Positions 32,208 through 40,798 of a stretch of DNA of 64,000 nt are shown here, one piece after another. Each line of letters opens with the position of its first letter. Within the stretch, counting starts at the first letter, position 1. Made by a program: the position numbers and the translations under genes. The stretch is from Hyphomicrobium facile (GTDB lineage: Bacteria > Pseudomonadota > Alphaproteobacteria > Rhizobiales > Hyphomicrobiaceae): the NCBI RefSeq assembly GCF_900116175.1, contig NZ_FPCH01000001.1, positions 312,501 to 376,500 on the forward strand, written 5' to 3'. The notes below the pieces were generated by a model that saw nothing but the letters and a program-made list of their open reading frames with translations, had not been told where the DNA came from and did no database searches.

Positions 32208-32441
32208 ATGCCGCTAGCCACTTCCTACACGATCGTTCCAGTCGAAGTCGACGATGCGAAGTGCATTGCCGACAAGGGCTGTACCGTTTGCGTCGATGTC
32301 TGCCCGCTCGATGTCCTGCGGATCAGCGAGATCACGCAGAAGGCGTACATGGCGTACGATGAATGCTGGTACTGCATGCCGTGCCAGACCGATTGTCCGA
32401 CCGATGCGGTTACCGTCAACATCCCGTATCTGCTGAAATGA
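32208..32441 (+). CDS. AprB-like 2x[4Fe-4S] ferredoxin
   Basis: A 77-residue ferredoxin with two clusters. The first motif is CIADKGCTVCVDVCPLDVL and the second CWYCMPCQTDCPTDAV. The extra residues between the first two Cys and the CWYC spacing resemble AprB (whose second motif reads CWECYSC). It lacks AprB's C-terminal tail. The ATG at 32208 gives the compact form; the frame is open upstream inside DUF971. It is the probable electron carrier of the AprA-like flavoprotein, whose operon runs the other way from a shared 143-base promoter region. Confidence 0.82.
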   Translation: MPLATSYTIVPVEVDDAKCIADKGCTVCVDVCPLDVLRISEITQKAYMAYDECWYCMPCQTDCPTDAVTVNIPYLLK

Positions 32442-32442
32442 C

Positions 32443-33201
32443 TCAGCCGGCGGTGTGGGCTTCGCGCAGACCGCGCCGATTGAGGATTACGATCGAATCC
32501 GGCCGGACCGACACGAGCCCCTCGCGCTCGAAGCGTGCCAACGTCGCCGTGACCCACTGACGTGTCGAGCCGATGATGGCCGCAAGCTGCTCGTGCGTGA
32601 CGTCGCGTGGTATTTCGCTTTCCTGACCAATGGGGGCCGAGCCGGTGCGGTCTGCAAGGGCCAAAAGCAGTTCGGCCAGCCGGTCGCGTGCCGGCTTCGT
32701 CGCCAGAATTTGCGCCAGCGAGGAATAGCATCGCCCCTTCACGATAAGCGCATCGATCAGTCCCATTGCGAGAATAGAATTTTGCGCGGCTAAGGCTCGC
32801 AACGCGCGTCCCGAAACGCTGTAGAGCACACTTGGCGTCGCGGCCTCCGCCGACCAGATATGGGCGCCGCGTCCGAACAGCTCCGGTCCGCCGACGAAAT
32901 GACCCTCGCCCCAGTAAGCGAGTGTAATCTCCTTACCCGAAGGCCCAGAGTAAAACGTGCGCACGGAGCCGCTCTCGATCATGAAGATGCCGTTGTGAGG
33001 CTGGCCTTGTTCGAAAACCGGCTCGCCGGTCTTGAGGCGGAGCACCGAACCGGCACGCCGCAGGCTAGCCCGCAGGCTCTCCGGCAGAGTGCCCATCAGC
33101 TGTAAGCTGTCGTCGACCGTCTCTTGCTCATCGATCAAGAAGAGTGCATGGCCCTGTGGGCTGGACGGCGAAACGTCTTGTGCAGCATCAAAATTCTGCA
33201 T
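32443..33201 (-). CDS. Crp/Fnr-family transcriptional regulator
   Basis: A 252-residue regulator: a cyclic-nucleotide-type sensor domain (about 38-155; LKTGEPVFEQGQPHNGIFMI, VRTFYSGPSGKEITLAYWGE) and a C-terminal Crp HTH (about 185-245; THEQLAAIIGSTRQWVTATL). The N-terminus has no Cys cluster, so it is not an oxygen-sensing FNR. Convergent with the ferredoxin gene, with one base between the stops, and upstream of the first importer in the same direction. It probably controls the flavoprotein/ferredoxin and transporter operons in response to an unknown effector. Confidence 0.85.
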   Translation of the reverse strand: MQNFDAAQDVSPSSPQGHALFLIDEQETVDDSLQLMGTLPESLRASLRRAGSVLRLKTGEPVFEQGQPHNGIFMIESGSVRTFYSGPSGKEITLAYWGEGHFVGGPELFGRGAHIWSAEAATPSVLYSVSGRALRALAAQNSILAMGLIDALIVKGRCYSSLAQILATKPARDRLAELLLALADRTGSAPIGQESEIPRDVTHEQLAAIIGSTRQWVTATLARFEREGLVSVRPDSIVILNRRGLREAHTAG

Positions 33202-33290
33202 GGAGCCTCCAGAGCTGACGGGATTGTATTAGAAGGCTTCCAGGGAAAACGCCTAAGAAGAATTTCTGCATTGCTTGTGACGTGGGTTGC

Positions 33291-34133
33291 TCAGCTTTGA
33301 GGCGGGCTTCCTAGCGGGCTGAGGCGCGGCAGCGGGAACCCGTTCTGACGGCCGCGAAGCAGCTCGAGGCAATGGCGCTTGAGCTCGCCGAATTCAGCTG
33401 TCGCGACGATTTCCGCCGGCCTCGGCCGAACGAACGGCACGCGAATGATCTCCAGTAACCGGCCCGGCCGCGGCGTCATCACGATGATGCGGTCGGCGAG
33501 AAACAACGCTTCGTCGATGTCGTGTGTGACGAACAGCACTGTCGTGCGAACGCGCGCCCATATCTCCAGCAGCAGTTCTTGCATCATCAGGCGTGTCAGC
33601 GCATCCAGGGCGCCGAAAGGTTCATCCATGAGCAGCAGACGCGGCTTGTTGACGAGAACGCGTGCGATCTCGACACGCTGCTGCATACCGCCCGACAGTT
33701 GCTTGGGATATCGATCTGCGAAATCGCCAAGGCCGATCAGGTCGAGGATTTCGATCGCCTGCCGCTTACGCTCCGCCTTGGGAACGCCGCGCATCTTGGG
33801 CCCGAACGCGACGTTGGCAAGCGCACTCTTCCACGGAAATAACGTGTGATGTTGAAAGACAATCCCGCGATCCGGGTGCGGACCGCGCACGGCGAGGCCG
33901 TCGACTTTCAGAGTTCCGCCACTCGGGGTGATGTGGCCAGCGAGCGCACCAAGAAGTGTCGATTTTCCGCAGCCCGAGGGCCCAATCAGGCACACCAGCT
34001 CTCCGGGTTCGACGTCGAAGCTCACGTCCTGTACGGCCTCAAATGCCTGATGGCCGAAGCCTAGGCGTATCGAAACGTGCTCGGCCTCGATGCGGCCCAG
34101 TTCGGGCTTCGTCAGTCTCTCTTCGCCGCTCAT
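33291..34133 (-). CDS. SsuB/TauB-type ABC transporter ATPase (importer 1)
   Basis: A 280-residue ATPase: Walker A GPSGCGKST, Q-loop FQHHTLFPW, signature LSGGMQQRVEIARVL, Walker B LLLMDEPFGALD and the H-loop VTHDIDEALFLADRI. The pattern after the Q-loop and the DPFGALD-x-x-TR stretch put it in the nitrate/sulfonate/taurine group. It is the last gene of the operon SBP-permease-ATPase and overlaps the permease by 4 bases. The substrate is not predictable from the ATPase. Confidence 0.88.
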   Translation of the reverse strand: MSGEERLTKPELGRIEAEHVSIRLGFGHQAFEAVQDVSFDVEPGELVCLIGPSGCGKSTLLGALAGHITPSGGTLKVDGLAVRGPHPDRGIVFQHHTLFPWKSALANVAFGPKMRGVPKAERKRQAIEILDLIGLGDFADRYPKQLSGGMQQRVEIARVLVNKPRLLLMDEPFGALDALTRLMMQELLLEIWARVRTTVLFVTHDIDEALFLADRIIVMTPRPGRLLEIIRVPFVRPRPAEIVATAEFGELKRHCLELLRGRQNGFPLPRLSPLGSPPQS

Positions 34134-34927
34134 CGCCGGGCACCTTCAAGATTGTTCCACGGCGTCAGACGCGCTCCGAGCCAGCGCAGGAGCACGCTCG
34201 ATCCCATGCCAAGTACGCCGATCAGCACCATGCCGACGACGATGTCCGGATAGTTCTGCAAAATGTAGGATTCCCACGTGTAGTAGCCAATGCCGAACTG
34301 GCCGGAGATCATCTCCGCAGTGACGAGACAGAACCAGCTCGTTCCCATCCCGATGGCGAGCCCAGTCACGATGCTGGGAGCGGCTGCGGGAATCACCACC
34401 TCACGCAGGATTGCGCCGCGAGAAGCGCCAAGGCTCTGCGCCGATGCGATCAAACGCGCGTCGACGTTTTCAACGCCGTGCACTGTGTTGAGCAAAATGG
34501 GAAATAATGCGCCGATGAACGTGATGTAGATCATCGAGGCTTCCGACGACGGAAACATCAGAACCGCAAGCGGTATCCAAGCGACCGCCGGAATGGGCCG
34601 CAGCAACTCGAGCGGAGGCAACAACAGATCCGCCGCCCGGCGCGAGCGGCCTACCGCAAGCCCGAGGGCTATACCGAGACACGCGGCGATGACGTAGCCC
34701 ACGCCAACGCGCCTCAGGCTGCTCGACACGTGATCGAACACTTTGGAAGACTGTGCCAGCGCGACTGCCGCTTCCAGGACGTCGGTTGGCGCCGGCACGT
34801 TCGTAAAGGTGACGACGCCAAGATTGATGCGGAACTTCGACGCCGCCTGCCATACGAGGAGGCAGGCGGCGATCGAGGTCAATTTCAACAACCAGCTGGC
34901 AAGGCTGGAGCGAGCGGAGGATGTCAC
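34130..34927 (-). CDS. SsuC/TauC-type ABC transporter permease (importer 1)
   Basis: A 265-residue permease with six predicted helices and the BPD (EAA) loop TVHGVENVDARLIASAQSLG-ASRGAILREV, matching the nitrate/taurine/sulfonate family (PIPAVAWIPLAVLMF is the typical sequence before it). The start is a GTG at 34927. It lies between the substrate-binding protein (11-base gap) and the ATPase (4-base overlap), so it forms the membrane channel of the first importer. Confidence 0.88.
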   Translation of the reverse strand: MTSSARSSLASWLLKLTSIAACLLVWQAASKFRINLGVVTFTNVPAPTDVLEAAVALAQSSKVFDHVSSSLRRVGVGYVIAACLGIALGLAVGRSRRAADLLLPPLELLRPIPAVAWIPLAVLMFPSSEASMIYITFIGALFPILLNTVHGVENVDARLIASAQSLGASRGAILREVVIPAAAPSIVTGLAIGMGTSWFCLVTAEMISGQFGIGYYTWESYILQNYPDIVVGMVLIGVLGMGSSVLLRWLGARLTPWNNLEGARR

Positions 34928-34938
34928 GTGCTGCCCGG

Positions 34939-36354
34939 TCAGTTGCTTGCGAGGACAGCCGCGCGGACGCCGGCGTAGTCGAGAACTTTGCCGCCGTTTG
35001 CCTTGGCCCAGGCCTCAGCCTGTTCCTTGAGAAGGAATGCGCTCACTTCGCCTGCATCGGAGCGGACGAACCAGGCTTGCGCGCCCAGCAACTTGATACC
35101 GGTATTGCGATCCTGCGCGTAAAGCACGCGGATGGCTTTCCCCTCGGTCTCAAGCGTCTTGAGTGCCTTGAGCGCGTTTTCTGCATGAGCGTAGTGACGG
35201 ACCAGCGGCTCGTCCTTGACCCAGATCTGCGCTACGCGCTTGCTATCCTTGATCTCCTCGCCGGTTGCCGCGTCCTTTGCATTTAGCGGCAGCTGCTCGT
35301 AGTTCTTGAGCTGCGCATCGTAGTCCAGGCCGGAGGCCTTGAAGGCGGCCTTGATATAGGTGTCGTTGACGAAGGTATCCAAGTTGAGTCCCTGATCGGT
35401 CTTCTTCAGAAGCTTCAGTGTCTCAATGGCGGTCGCGACGGCTTGGCGATATTCAGGCTTCCAGGTGAGGTCGCGAGTCTGCAGGCCGAGTGGACCGTGG
35501 AAGAGGTAGTTCACTTCCGCCTCGACGCCCGTGACCTTGGCGATGAGTTCGCTGTATTTCTCGGGCTGTTCGGCAATGAGCCTGTTGGCCTCGAGCGCTG
35601 CCTGCAGATAGGCGGTCACGATCTCCGGATATTTCTCCGCATAGGCCTTGTCGACGAGGGCGCCGTGGAACGTCGGACCGTTAGCCTGCGAGCCGTCATA
35701 AATCTTGCGGGCGAATCCGCGCCACGGGAACAGCTCGGCGAATGGTACGAAGTCGGCGTGCGCATCGACCTGGTTGGATTGCAGAGCGGAGCCCGCCACT
35801 TCCGGTGTTTGCGCGATTATCTTCACGTCGGTATCGGGGTTCCAACCCTGAGCTTTGATCGCGCGGAGCAGAAGACCATGCGATGTCGAGGCGAAGGGTA
35901 CGGAGATGGTCTTGCCCTTCAGCTCGGCGAGGGACTGAACCGATGAGGAACTCGGCACCACGATGCCGTTACCCGAGCCCTTTACGCTTCCCTGCAGAAC
36001 CGAGATGAAGATGCTGCTGCGTCCTGCCTTCTCATGCGCAACGCCATTGAGCGAGCCTGGAAAATCAGCCATGACGCCGAAGTCCACCTTGCCCGCGATT
36101 TGATCATTGGTGATGGCCGCGCCCGTGGTGAAGTTACGCCATTGAATGTCGTAAGTTACGTCCTTGTACTTTCCATCCTTCGGCAGGTACTTTTCGAGAA
36201 GCTTCTCTTCGCGAATGATCAGACCGCCGGTGGCCGTATTGATCGTGGTGTCCTGCGTGCCGATGGCAACGCGGATCGTCTCAGCCGAGATCGCTTGGGT
36301 GACGTGACTGCTCAAGGTGAGCAGGATCGCCGGAATAAGTAGCTTGCCGCGCAT
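34939..36354 (-). CDS. Substrate-binding protein (NMT1/SsuA-like) with NosL-like tail (importer 1)
   Basis: A 471-residue periplasmic protein, longer than the usual 320. A signal peptide (about 1-24, ending AISA) precedes a nitrate/sulfonate-type binding domain (TIRVAIGTQDTTINTATGG, VDFGVMADFPGSLNGV, LKGKTISVPFASTSHGLLLR). The last 75 residues (about 395-471: VLYAQDRNTGIKLLGAQAWF, SAFLLKEQAEAWAKANGGK) look like a NosL domain, the copper-binding accessory fold, without an obvious metal motif. The fusion is unusual, and this tail resemblance is my pattern recognition. First gene of the importer operon. Confidence 0.8.
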   Translation of the reverse strand: MRGKLLIPAILLTLSSHVTQAISAETIRVAIGTQDTTINTATGGLIIREEKLLEKYLPKDGKYKDVTYDIQWRNFTTGAAITNDQIAGKVDFGVMADFPGSLNGVAHEKAGRSSIFISVLQGSVKGSGNGIVVPSSSSVQSLAELKGKTISVPFASTSHGLLLRAIKAQGWNPDTDVKIIAQTPEVAGSALQSNQVDAHADFVPFAELFPWRGFARKIYDGSQANGPTFHGALVDKAYAEKYPEIVTAYLQAALEANRLIAEQPEKYSELIAKVTGVEAEVNYLFHGPLGLQTRDLTWKPEYRQAVATAIETLKLLKKTDQGLNLDTFVNDTYIKAAFKASGLDYDAQLKNYEQLPLNAKDAATGEEIKDSKRVAQIWVKDEPLVRHYAHAENALKALKTLETEGKAIRVLYAQDRNTGIKLLGAQAWFVRSDAGEVSAFLLKEQAEAWAKANGGKVLDYAGVRAAVLASN

Positions 36355-36511
36355 GTGTGAACCCCTACGGAATCATGTGTGCCCCGGCCTTCGCTAATGA
36401 CGAGGCCGGTCGATCCCGAGAGGATGCTGATGGCGCGATAAACCCTGAAGCAATTAGTTTGCAGAGCCGTTAGATCGATTTCTTATATCGTTCTTCCTTT
36501 GGGACTGGTGC

Positions 36512-36525
36512 ATTCCATTTGGAAT
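36512..36525. promoter_or_regulatory. Palindrome in a divergent promoter region
   Basis: ATTCCATTTGGAAT is a perfect 6-2-6 palindrome, in the 260-base gap between the importer-1 operon (minus) and the DUF3604-like gene (plus). Its place suits an operator controlling both, perhaps for the Crp-type regulator or an unknown one. It does not match the classical Crp site. Confidence 0.35.
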
Positions 36526-36615
36526 AAGAAAAGCAGGAATTGTTGTTACGGCCCGCTTCGATCGTCTCCTAGATAATCGCGCACTCGTTCAAACGCTTGT
36601 CCGGGACGAAATGAA

Positions 36616-39003
36616 ATGGCTGACGGGACGTATGATCATGAAAGCTTTCAAGAGGAGCGGCGGATATTCCCGCAAGGGAAAGGTCAGCGCAGCTCCGAAC
36701 GGCCGTTCCTTGGTGCGCTGAGCTGCTCGCACGAACGGCTGGTTGCGGGATCGTGGGAGGAGGTCCTGCTGACCTACGTTGTCGGCGAAAGTGGCATCGC
36801 GGATGGAGCGCGGCTCAAGATTGCTTTCAAGTTCTATACGGATTGGGCGCTGTTTCAGACCAGCGACCCGACCGCAGCGAACTACGTGTCTGCCGAATAC
36901 GCTGCCGCGCCCCTCGTTGAGGGTCAAAGTCCACCGACGGTGCAGGCTCTGAAAATCACTTTTGACCAGAAGGGTCACGAGAGACCGTTTCAGAAGGCCC
37001 TCTTAATCGATTTCGTCGACGGCTACCTCAATCCTGGCGACACGATCATCATTCGCCTCGGTGACCGGCGTTCTGGTGGGCCAGGCACGCGGGTTCAGAC
37101 CTTCGAGGAGGCGGCGTTCACATTCCGGGCCTACATTGATCCGCTCGGCACATCCAAATTCGCACCGGTTCCCGGTGACGCCACGATTGAATTCCTGGCG
37201 GGATCGCCGGCGGCACTGTCGATCGTAACGCCACGACTTGTGAAGGCTGGTGAGAAGGCGTCCATCCGGGTCCGTGCGTTTGATGTGTGGGGAAACGTTT
37301 GCCGAGACGTGAAGGAGCCCGTCGAGCTGAAGATCACGGAAACGAACAAGCAGGACGTCAAGACGATCGCGTTTCCCGAGGCCGGATGGGCCGTGGTGCG
37401 GCACGACTTGATGACCGATGGCCTGGATGGTGCGGTAGAAATTCTGGCACACTTTCCGAGCAATTCCCGTATTGCCGCCGCGCGCGCGGTGCTGAGCGTG
37501 GATCCCGGTTTAAGTGTCCCGCAGGCCTGGTTTGCCGATCTTCATGTTCACTCCGACGACACGGTCGGCATCAACAGCACCGACTACAATCTCCGGTACG
37601 GCCGGGATGTGGCGGGTCTCGATGTCCTTGGCTACACGGCGAATGATTTCAACGTCACGGAAAGCGATTGGATCAAATCCGTTGATCTCATTCGTGACTT
37701 GCATCGTGATGGGGCGTTCGTCACGTTTCCAGGGACTGAATGGTGCGGCAACTCTTGTGCCGGAGGGGACCACAACGTCATCTTCCTTCACGACAGGCAG
37801 CCCGAGTTTCCCTTCCATCATTCAGGGCGCCCGGCCCGATCGTTCGAATGGAACGCGGCGATGCAGGGTGGAACGATCGAACCCGGGACGTGGCCGCTCA
37901 ATGATCTGTGGAGCGTCTACGAACATGATCCTGAGGGACATCTGCTCATTCCGCACGTGGGCGGACGGCGAGCAAACCTCGATTGGCATGATCCGGCGCT
38001 CGAACGGCTGATCGAGGTCAGTTCGACCTGGGGTCACTTCGGGTGGTTCTACCAGGAAGCGATTTCTCGAGGATACAAGCTCGGCGCTTCTGCTGCGGGA
38101 GATGAACACCGCGGCCGATGTGGGGGAGGAGCACCGGGTGCACAAGTCTTCGGAGTCCGGGGCGGTCTAACGGGCGTGATCGCGCCGGCACTGACGAGGC
38201 GAGATATAGGGCGAGCGCTTCGGGCACGGCACACCTGGGCGACGACCGGAGAACGCATCGTCGGTTTGCTCTCATCCGGCGCGGCGATCCAAGGAGATGA
38301 GATCAGTGCAGCGGTGGCGACGACGCTGAAGTATCGTCTGTTAGGCAGTGCTGCCTGGGACTACATCGCAGCGTACGATCACAACGGCGTATTCTGGGAG
38401 CGGAACCTTCAGTCAGAGGCGGGGTATAGCTCGCGGCGTTTCCGGCTGCGTTGGGGCGGCGCTCGCATCAAGGACCGTTATCGGGCAGCAAAGTGGTCCG
38501 GCACGATCAAGGTCGCGAACGCGGTGATCCATTCCGTCAAGACTTTCGGATTTGAACACATCGAAGAGGCTGCGTGGCGACACGGCGCCAACGAAGTCTC
38601 GTTCAAATCCGAGACCTACGGTGATGCCGACACGATCGAGTTTGACGTCACCGGTCTGGCGGACGCTACAATAACGGTCGAGGGGACGATCGGGGAATAT
38701 CAAAAGGTCGGTGACACTCTATCACCTGCGCTCTTCGCACATCGGCCAACCTTCGCCTGGCACGTGTCGGGCGCGCAGCTCATCGACGAAGGTGTGTTGC
38801 GTCGTGATTTGGGTGGCGAGGGTTTGTTTCTCGCGCTCGAACGCTTGACCGGCAAGCCGTTGCCTTTGGAGGTCGCCGGTGAACTGGAAGTCGATCCACG
38901 CAATGGCCCACACGGGTTCAGACCCGTCTATGTTTACGGCCGTCAAATTGACGATGAAAAAGTGTGGACGTCGCCGGTCTTCATAACCTTTGCGCAGAGC
39001 TAA
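36616..39003 (+). CDS. DUF3604/PHP-like metal-dependent hydrolase
   Basis: A 795-residue protein without a signal peptide. The first 290 residues are beta-rich (EVLLTYVVGESGIADGARLK, then an Ig-like LVKAGEKASIRVRAFDVWG). From about 305 a PHP-like metal site is seen, ADLHVHSDDTVGINSTDYNL, with later HNVIFLHD, LLIPHVGGRRANLDWHDP and SAAGDEHRGRCGGGAPG, all rich in His and Asp. A beta-sandwich C-terminus follows. This matches DUF3604-type proteins, presumed hydrolases of unknown substrate. It sits alone between the two importers, so it probably acts on the imported compound in the cytoplasm. Confidence 0.72.
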   Translation: MADGTYDHESFQEERRIFPQGKGQRSSERPFLGALSCSHERLVAGSWEEVLLTYVVGESGIADGARLKIAFKFYTDWALFQTSDPTAANYVSAEYAAAPLVEGQSPPTVQALKITFDQKGHERPFQKALLIDFVDGYLNPGDTIIIRLGDRRSGGPGTRVQTFEEAAFTFRAYIDPLGTSKFAPVPGDATIEFLAGSPAALSIVTPRLVKAGEKASIRVRAFDVWGNVCRDVKEPVELKITETNKQDVKTIAFPEAGWAVVRHDLMTDGLDGAVEILAHFPSNSRIAAARAVLSVDPGLSVPQAWFADLHVHSDDTVGINSTDYNLRYGRDVAGLDVLGYTANDFNVTESDWIKSVDLIRDLHRDGAFVTFPGTEWCGNSCAGGDHNVIFLHDRQPEFPFHHSGRPARSFEWNAAMQGGTIEPGTWPLNDLWSVYEHDPEGHLLIPHVGGRRANLDWHDPALERLIEVSSTWGHFGWFYQEAISRGYKLGASAAGDEHRGRCGGGAPGAQVFGVRGGLTGVIAPALTRRDIGRALRARHTWATTGERIVGLLSSGAAIQGDEISAAVATTLKYRLLGSAAWDYIAAYDHNGVFWERNLQSEAGYSSRRFRLRWGGARIKDRYRAAKWSGTIKVANAVIHSVKTFGFEHIEEAAWRHGANEVSFKSETYGDADTIEFDVTGLADATITVEGTIGEYQKVGDTLSPALFAHRPTFAWHVSGAQLIDEGVLRRDLGGEGLFLALERLTGKPLPLEVAGELEVDPRNGPHGFRPVYVYGRQIDDEKVWTSPVFITFAQS

Positions 39004-39009
39004 CAGTGT

Positions 39010-39036
39010 GGGCCGCCGTCTTCGCGACGACGGCCC
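39010..39036. terminator. Stem-loop between convergent genes
   Basis: GGGCCGCCGTC (39010-39020) pairs with GACGACGGCCC (39026-39036), one mismatch, loop TTCGC. It lies exactly between the stops of the DUF3604-like gene and the second importer's binding protein. There is no T-tract on either strand. Confidence 0.45.
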
Positions 39037-39044
39037 CTCTCGTC

Positions 39045-40025
39045 CTACTGGGTGAGTGAGGCGGGATCGATCTTGGACTTGACGAGGCCATTGTCGATCG
39101 CCGCGGCAAGCCGCTCGGCGAGGAGTTTCTTGAACCCGTCGTCAATTTCGATCTTGATGTCATCGCGTGACTTGGCGGCGTATAGCGGATTCTCGCTTTC
39201 CAGCTTTTTGACGACAGCTGCATCGAGGCGCTGGGATTCGGCAAACCACGTTGCTGCCTGATCCGGATTTGTTGCGATATAGAGGACCGCGTCCTTCAAG
39301 GCTTCGACATACCGTTTCACCGCATCAGGATTGCTGTTCAGATATTCGGTGCGCACGATCGACGTGAAGCGGAACGGCCAACTTTGAATTTTCTTGGCGC
39401 CCAGGCTTTCTTCCAAACGAAGAACCTGCGGCTGGCGGATAAGCGCGGCGTCAACCAAGCCCTTCTCGAGGGCGGCCGGAAGCTCGTTGGGTTGCAGATT
39501 GACGAGCTCGACGTCGGTCTTCGCATCGAGTTTTGCATCCTTCAGCGCCAGGATGAGATCGAGGTGGGACTCGGATCCCACGGAGACACCAATTTTTTTG
39601 GACTTCAGGTCGATAAGTGACTTTGCCGAGCTGTCCTTCGGAACAAGCAGCGCATGGCTCGACTGGCCGAGCGTTGCGACAAACTTCACGCTGCCGGGTG
39701 CCTTTGCCGAAAGCGTGAGCGGTGGCAGGAAGCTGGTGACAACGGCGTCGAGCTGGCCGGAAACGAGGCCCTCCATCATCGGAGGACCGTACTGGAAGCC
39801 CGTAAACTCCGCGGTGAGTTGATGCTTCTGAGCGATGCCGGCTTTTTCGAGCACTACCGGTACCTGGCCGTTCATGCCGGACGGGTATCCAATGCGGATC
39901 TTGGCATCTTCCGCCGCCGCCGTGCCGACGGAAAGTGCGCCGGCGAGTATTGCGAGCATCATGCGAAGCGCCGAAGCGCGTAAACGGGACATCTGTGTTT
40001 CCTTCTTTATCGAGGGTAGTTCCAA
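39045..40025 (-). CDS. SsuA/TauA-type substrate-binding protein (importer 2)
   Basis: A 326-residue periplasmic protein with a signal peptide (about 1-38; ASALRMMLAILAGALSVGTA). The binding domain has IRIGYPSGMNGQVPVVLEKA, LVSGQLDAVVTSFLPPLTLS and LIDLKSKKIGVSVGSESHLD, typical of the nitrate/sulfonate group, of ordinary family length and without the extra tail seen in importer 1. It overlaps the permease gene by 19 bases in the same operon. Which organosulfur or other anion it binds is unknown. Confidence 0.85.
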   Translation of the reverse strand: MELPSIKKETQMSRLRASALRMMLAILAGALSVGTAAAEDAKIRIGYPSGMNGQVPVVLEKAGIAQKHQLTAEFTGFQYGPPMMEGLVSGQLDAVVTSFLPPLTLSAKAPGSVKFVATLGQSSHALLVPKDSSAKSLIDLKSKKIGVSVGSESHLDLILALKDAKLDAKTDVELVNLQPNELPAALEKGLVDAALIRQPQVLRLEESLGAKKIQSWPFRFTSIVRTEYLNSNPDAVKRYVEALKDAVLYIATNPDQAATWFAESQRLDAAVVKKLESENPLYAAKSRDDIKIEIDDGFKKLLAERLAAAIDNGLVKSKIDPASLTQ

Positions 40026-40798
40026 GGTACGATGAAGCGGCGTTCGAGCACGCCGAGCGAGCCAATCATCACTGCTCCAAGCAGGCCGATGACCGTCATT
40101 CCGACGAGGACGCGAGAGGTTTCGAGGCTAAGACGGCTGATCTGGATCATGTAGCCGAGCCCCGACTGGGCGGCGATCAGCTCGGCTGTGACAACGGCCA
40201 TCCACGCCTGGCCAAGTCCAATGCGAAGGCCAGTCACGATCATTGGAAGAGCAGATGGCAGCATCACTTTGGTCAACAACGCAAAGGGACCGGCACCCAA
40301 AGAGCGTGCAGCGTTGACGTGCTCCTGCTGGAGGGACGTGCCGCCGGCGAAGGCGTTCAGGAATATCGGGAAGAACGCGGCGATCGACGTGATGAAGTAG
40401 CTTGGAGGATCTCCCAGGCCCATCCACAGGATCGCGAGCGGAATCCAGGCGATAGGCGGAATCGGCCGGATCAGTGCGATGAGCGGCATCACCAAGCCGC
40501 GCAGGATGCGTGAGTATGCGAGCACCAGAGCCAAGGGAACGGCAATGGTGGAGGCGATAGAGAACCCAGCGAAGACCCGGAAGATGGAGGCGCCGATGTC
40601 TTTCGCCAGTGAACCGTCCGCGATGAGTTCAGCGTATGTTGAAAGCACCGATAACGGCGAGGGCAGCAGGACGTCGTTGCCGAGATGGGCGGACGCCCAC
40701 GTCCAGATGCCGGCGAAGAGCGACAGGCCAATTGCGCCGAGCGTGATTGCGACGGCGACGCCTTTGAACTTCCGCAACGATTGGAGGGCGACTGTCAT
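40007..40798 (-). CDS. SsuC/TauC-type permease (importer 2)
   Basis: A 263-residue permease with six helices, family stretch IRPIPPIAWIPLAILWMGLG and BPD loop TSLQQEHVNAARSLGAGPFALLTKV. It overlaps the ATPase gene (4 bases) and the binding-protein gene (19 bases), so the operon order is ATPase-permease-binding protein, the reverse of importer 1. The two permeases are only distantly alike, so the second importer is not a fresh duplicate. Confidence 0.87.
   Translation of the reverse strand: MTVALQSLRKFKGVAVAITLGAIGLSLFAGIWTWASAHLGNDVLLPSPLSVLSTYAELIADGSLAKDIGASIFRVFAGFSIASTIAVPLALVLAYSRILRGLVMPLIALIRPIPPIAWIPLAILWMGLGDPPSYFITSIAAFFPIFLNAFAGGTSLQQEHVNAARSLGAGPFALLTKVMLPSALPMIVTGLRIGLGQAWMAVVTAELIAAQSGLGYMIQISRLSLETSRVLVGMTVIGLLGAVMIGSLGVLERRFIVPWNYPR

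Noticed and set aside
32443-33201. Oxygen-sensing FNR as regulator of the AprA-like module
   Set aside because: The protein lacks the N-terminal cysteines that bind the oxygen-labile cluster, so it is better called Crp-type.
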